From Bifidobacterium pluvialisilvae (GTDB lineage Bacteria; Actinomycetota; Actinomycetes; Actinomycetales; Bifidobacteriaceae), in assembly GCF_019331695.1 (NCBI RefSeq), contig NZ_JAHBBI010000005.1, positions 148,268 to 212,267 on the forward strand: 64,000 nt of DNA. Reading direction: 5' to 3'. This document shows positions 62,572 to 64,000 of this stretch, piece by piece (the first letter of the stretch is position 1; each line of letters starts with the position of its first letter). The translations under genes and the position numbers were made by a program. Below the pieces are notes generated by a model, which was not told the DNA's origin, did no database searches, and saw nothing but the letters and a program-made list of their open reading frames with translations.

Positions 62572-63660
62572 TCACTCCCCCGGTTTCAGCGCGGAGGCGA
62601 GCAGCCCTCCCACCACGGCGATCATGGCGTCCCGTTCCTCGGGGTCCACGTCACGCGCCGCCTGGATCATCGACGGCATGCTCTGCCGCCAATGCGCGGT
62701 CAGCTCGCCGAACGTATGGTATCCGCCGGATTCGAGAATGGAGAACAGGTTCTCGATGAACATGCGACGTCGTTCGTCATCGTAACGGTTCATCCACCCG
62801 TTGATTACGTCGGCCACGTATCGGGCGCTTGACGACAGTCGTGGAACGGTGACGAACCGTCCACTATCCACCTGCCAGTTCAAGGCGAAATGCTGCATGA
62901 TGCCCATTCCGTCGCTGCTCACCACGGTGCAGCCGTTTTCGGCGTCGGCACGTGATTCGAACAGCATGCCGATGATCGACGATTCCGGCACCGTCTTATG
63001 GATGCGACCGGATATCCGCCGGAAGCCCGCCGAACCGGTGAACGAATCATCGAAACCGGGCCCGTCATGGGAGTATACGGCCACGATGCGGTCCTGCACG
63101 TCCGCCGGGAGCATGGATGCCGCATACACCGCCAGATTGCCGCCTTTGGAATGTCCTCCGATCATGATCATCCCATGCCATCGTTCGGCGATCTCACGCA
63201 CATACCGCGCCGCCGCTTCCTGTGAGGCCACGGGACGGCGGAAGGCCATCATGAAGTCCTCTTTCCATCCGACGATCGAACTGTCGGTGCCGCGGAACGC
63301 GACGTACAGCAGCCCGTTGCCCAGGTCGAATGTGGTGGCGGAGAACTGTTTCGCGCTTTCCGGGTCGGACTCGCTCATATAGCCGCCCACACGCACGTTA
63401 CGCCAGCGAGGGCTTTCGCACATCGCACGGACCAGGTCCACGTTCATCTGCGGCGACCATACATGCTCGAACATCGCCTCGTAGCATTCCGACCGCAGCA
63501 GCGTCTGCAATAGCACCATGCCTCTGGCAGGATAATGCGGCACCACAACCGGCATGTGCGCATAGGCGAGCTGTGATAATACCAGACTGTCGGTTTCGTT
63601 GAACGGGCGCTTCTCGAAATCGTCGAATGACGACCGGATGTCGTCGATGATGTTCCCCAT
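62572..63660 (-). CDS. Mbeg1-like (DUF2974) lipase/esterase
   Basis: The 362-residue protein is of the Mbeg1-like/DUF2974 alpha/beta hydrolase group: NETDSLVLSQLAYAHMP near the start, LLYVAFRGTDSSIVGWKEDF, the nucleophile Ser in MIMIGGHSKGGNLAVYAA, and the acid region VAVYSHDGPGFDDSF. Candidates for the His are in the IMQHFALNWQV segment. It is cytosolic by absence of a signal. ATG 63660 has GGAAGGATCAGACT; earlier in-frame readings are shadows. The substrate is unknown. Confidence 0.86.
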   Translation of the reverse strand: MGNIIDDIRSSFDDFEKRPFNETDSLVLSQLAYAHMPVVVPHYPARGMVLLQTLLRSECYEAMFEHVWSPQMNVDLVRAMCESPRWRNVRVGGYMSESDPESAKQFSATTFDLGNGLLYVAFRGTDSSIVGWKEDFMMAFRRPVASQEAAARYVREIAERWHGMIMIGGHSKGGNLAVYAASMLPADVQDRIVAVYSHDGPGFDDSFTGSAGFRRISGRIHKTVPESSIIGMLFESRADAENGCTVVSSDGMGIMQHFALNWQVDSGRFVTVPRLSSSARYVADVINGWMNRYDDERRRMFIENLFSILESGGYHTFGELTAHWRQSMPSMIQAARDVDPEERDAMIAVVGGLLASALKPGE

Positions 63661-63822
63661 AGTCTGATCCTTCCCACGATTGCCTATGCTCATGATACGT
63701 GGGGATGACAGCGTGCTCTTCGTGTTTTTGAAGGGTCTCGAATGCGATGAGAATGCAGTGAGATCGAGGAATGACGGCAATGCCATGTTTGGGTTTTGCC
63801 TGTGAGGGCATGCGCATATACG

Positions 63823-63860
63823 AAAACAGGGGTTTCGAGGATGTGCTCCCCGAAACCCCT
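63823..63860 (-). terminator. Terminator of the rRNA operon
   Basis: AGGGGTTTCG (63828-63837) pairs with CGAAACCCCT (63851-63860), a 10-bp stem. On the minus strand it is followed by TG and TTTTCG (63826-63823). It lies ~12 bases after the 5S rRNA end. Confidence 0.88.
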
Positions 63861-63872
63861 TGTGAAGTTGTG

Positions 63873-63993
63873 TTTGCGGCGGTGTGCTACTCTCCCACAC
63901 CCTGTCGGGTGCAGTACCATCGCCGTGCCGGGTCTTAGCTTCCGGGTTCGGAATGGGACCGGGCGTCTCCCCCGGGCCATGACCGCCGCAAAA
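63873..63993 (-). rRNA. rrf: 5S ribosomal RNA
   Basis: On the minus strand the sequence carries the conserved 5S signs: GGGGGAGACGCCCGGTCC near the 5' end, CCATTCCGAACCCGGAAGCT in helix III, GATGGTACTGCACC, and GTGGGAGAGTAG near the 3' end. The terminal helix is closed by GCGGCGGT/ACCGCCGC. Its 23S and 16S partners lie beyond the right edge. Ends are placed by the terminal stem and are accurate to a few bases. Confidence 0.95.
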
Positions 63994-64000
63994 TCTGTTT

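Overview
The window looks like a Bifidobacterium chromosome. It has GC-rich genes with strong purine-rich ribosome binding sites, a class 1B dihydroorotate dehydrogenase pair (pyrK-pyrD) in a pyr operon, many MFS exporters beside LysR and TetR regulators, a DUF2316 gene, and a 5S rRNA whose sequence fits an actinobacterial rrn operon. The genus is inferred from gene content and style, not from a database search.

Layout. 1-2 kb holds a decayed two-component system: a histidine kinase remnant and a regulator that has lost its receiver domain and is fused to a membrane protein. 2-13.5 kb is a small-molecule and export region: ElaA-type acetyltransferase, HhH-GPD DNA glycosylase, three MFS transporters, a LysR regulator, an ABC-F ATPase, a lipoprotein and a cation diffusion facilitator. 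13.5-18.4 kb is a MacB/FtsX-type ABC transporter with a divergent TetR regulator. 18.4-29.2 kb is mixed housekeeping: a possible small RNA, LysR, DUF2316, YhbY, hydrolase, methyltransferase, HAD, VOC, YedK/HMCES, CPBP protease, flavin-split-barrel protein, TetR and MFS. 29.3-36.0 kb is a pyrimidine operon, pyrB-pyrI-pyrC-pyrF-pyrK-pyrD-pyrE on the minus strand, encoding every step from carbamoyl phosphate to UMP; carAB is elsewhere. 36.1-42.9 kb carries a small unknown gene, a triple structured repeat, a Na+/H+ antiporter, a membrane-anchored lipase-like hydrolase, an aldo/keto reductase, a macrodomain protein and a nitrilase-family amidase.

42.9-60.2 kb is a BREX type 1 phage-defence island on the minus strand: brxA-brxB-brxC-pglX-[inserted cargo]-pglZ-brxL. 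The cargo between pglX and pglZ is an AT-rich gene that I assign to the sporadically distributed TIGR04141/DUF6119 family, a broken fragment of a COG2865-type ATP/DNA-binding protein, and an AAA ATPase with a C-terminal winged helix. pglX is a mosaic: its specificity region is AT-rich, and three in-frame palindromic repeat insertions lie in its linkers. pglZ carries one more. The same repeat family occurs in intergenic DNA at 4.9 and 30.0 kb. A SWIM zinc-finger gene is divergent from brxA. The right edge is a Mbeg1-like lipase, an rRNA-type terminator and the 5S rRNA gene.

The most distinctive items are the cargo-bearing BREX island, the receiver-less membrane-regulator chimera, and a triple tandem RNA-like repeat at 36.8-37.1 kb whose stems vary with compensating changes.
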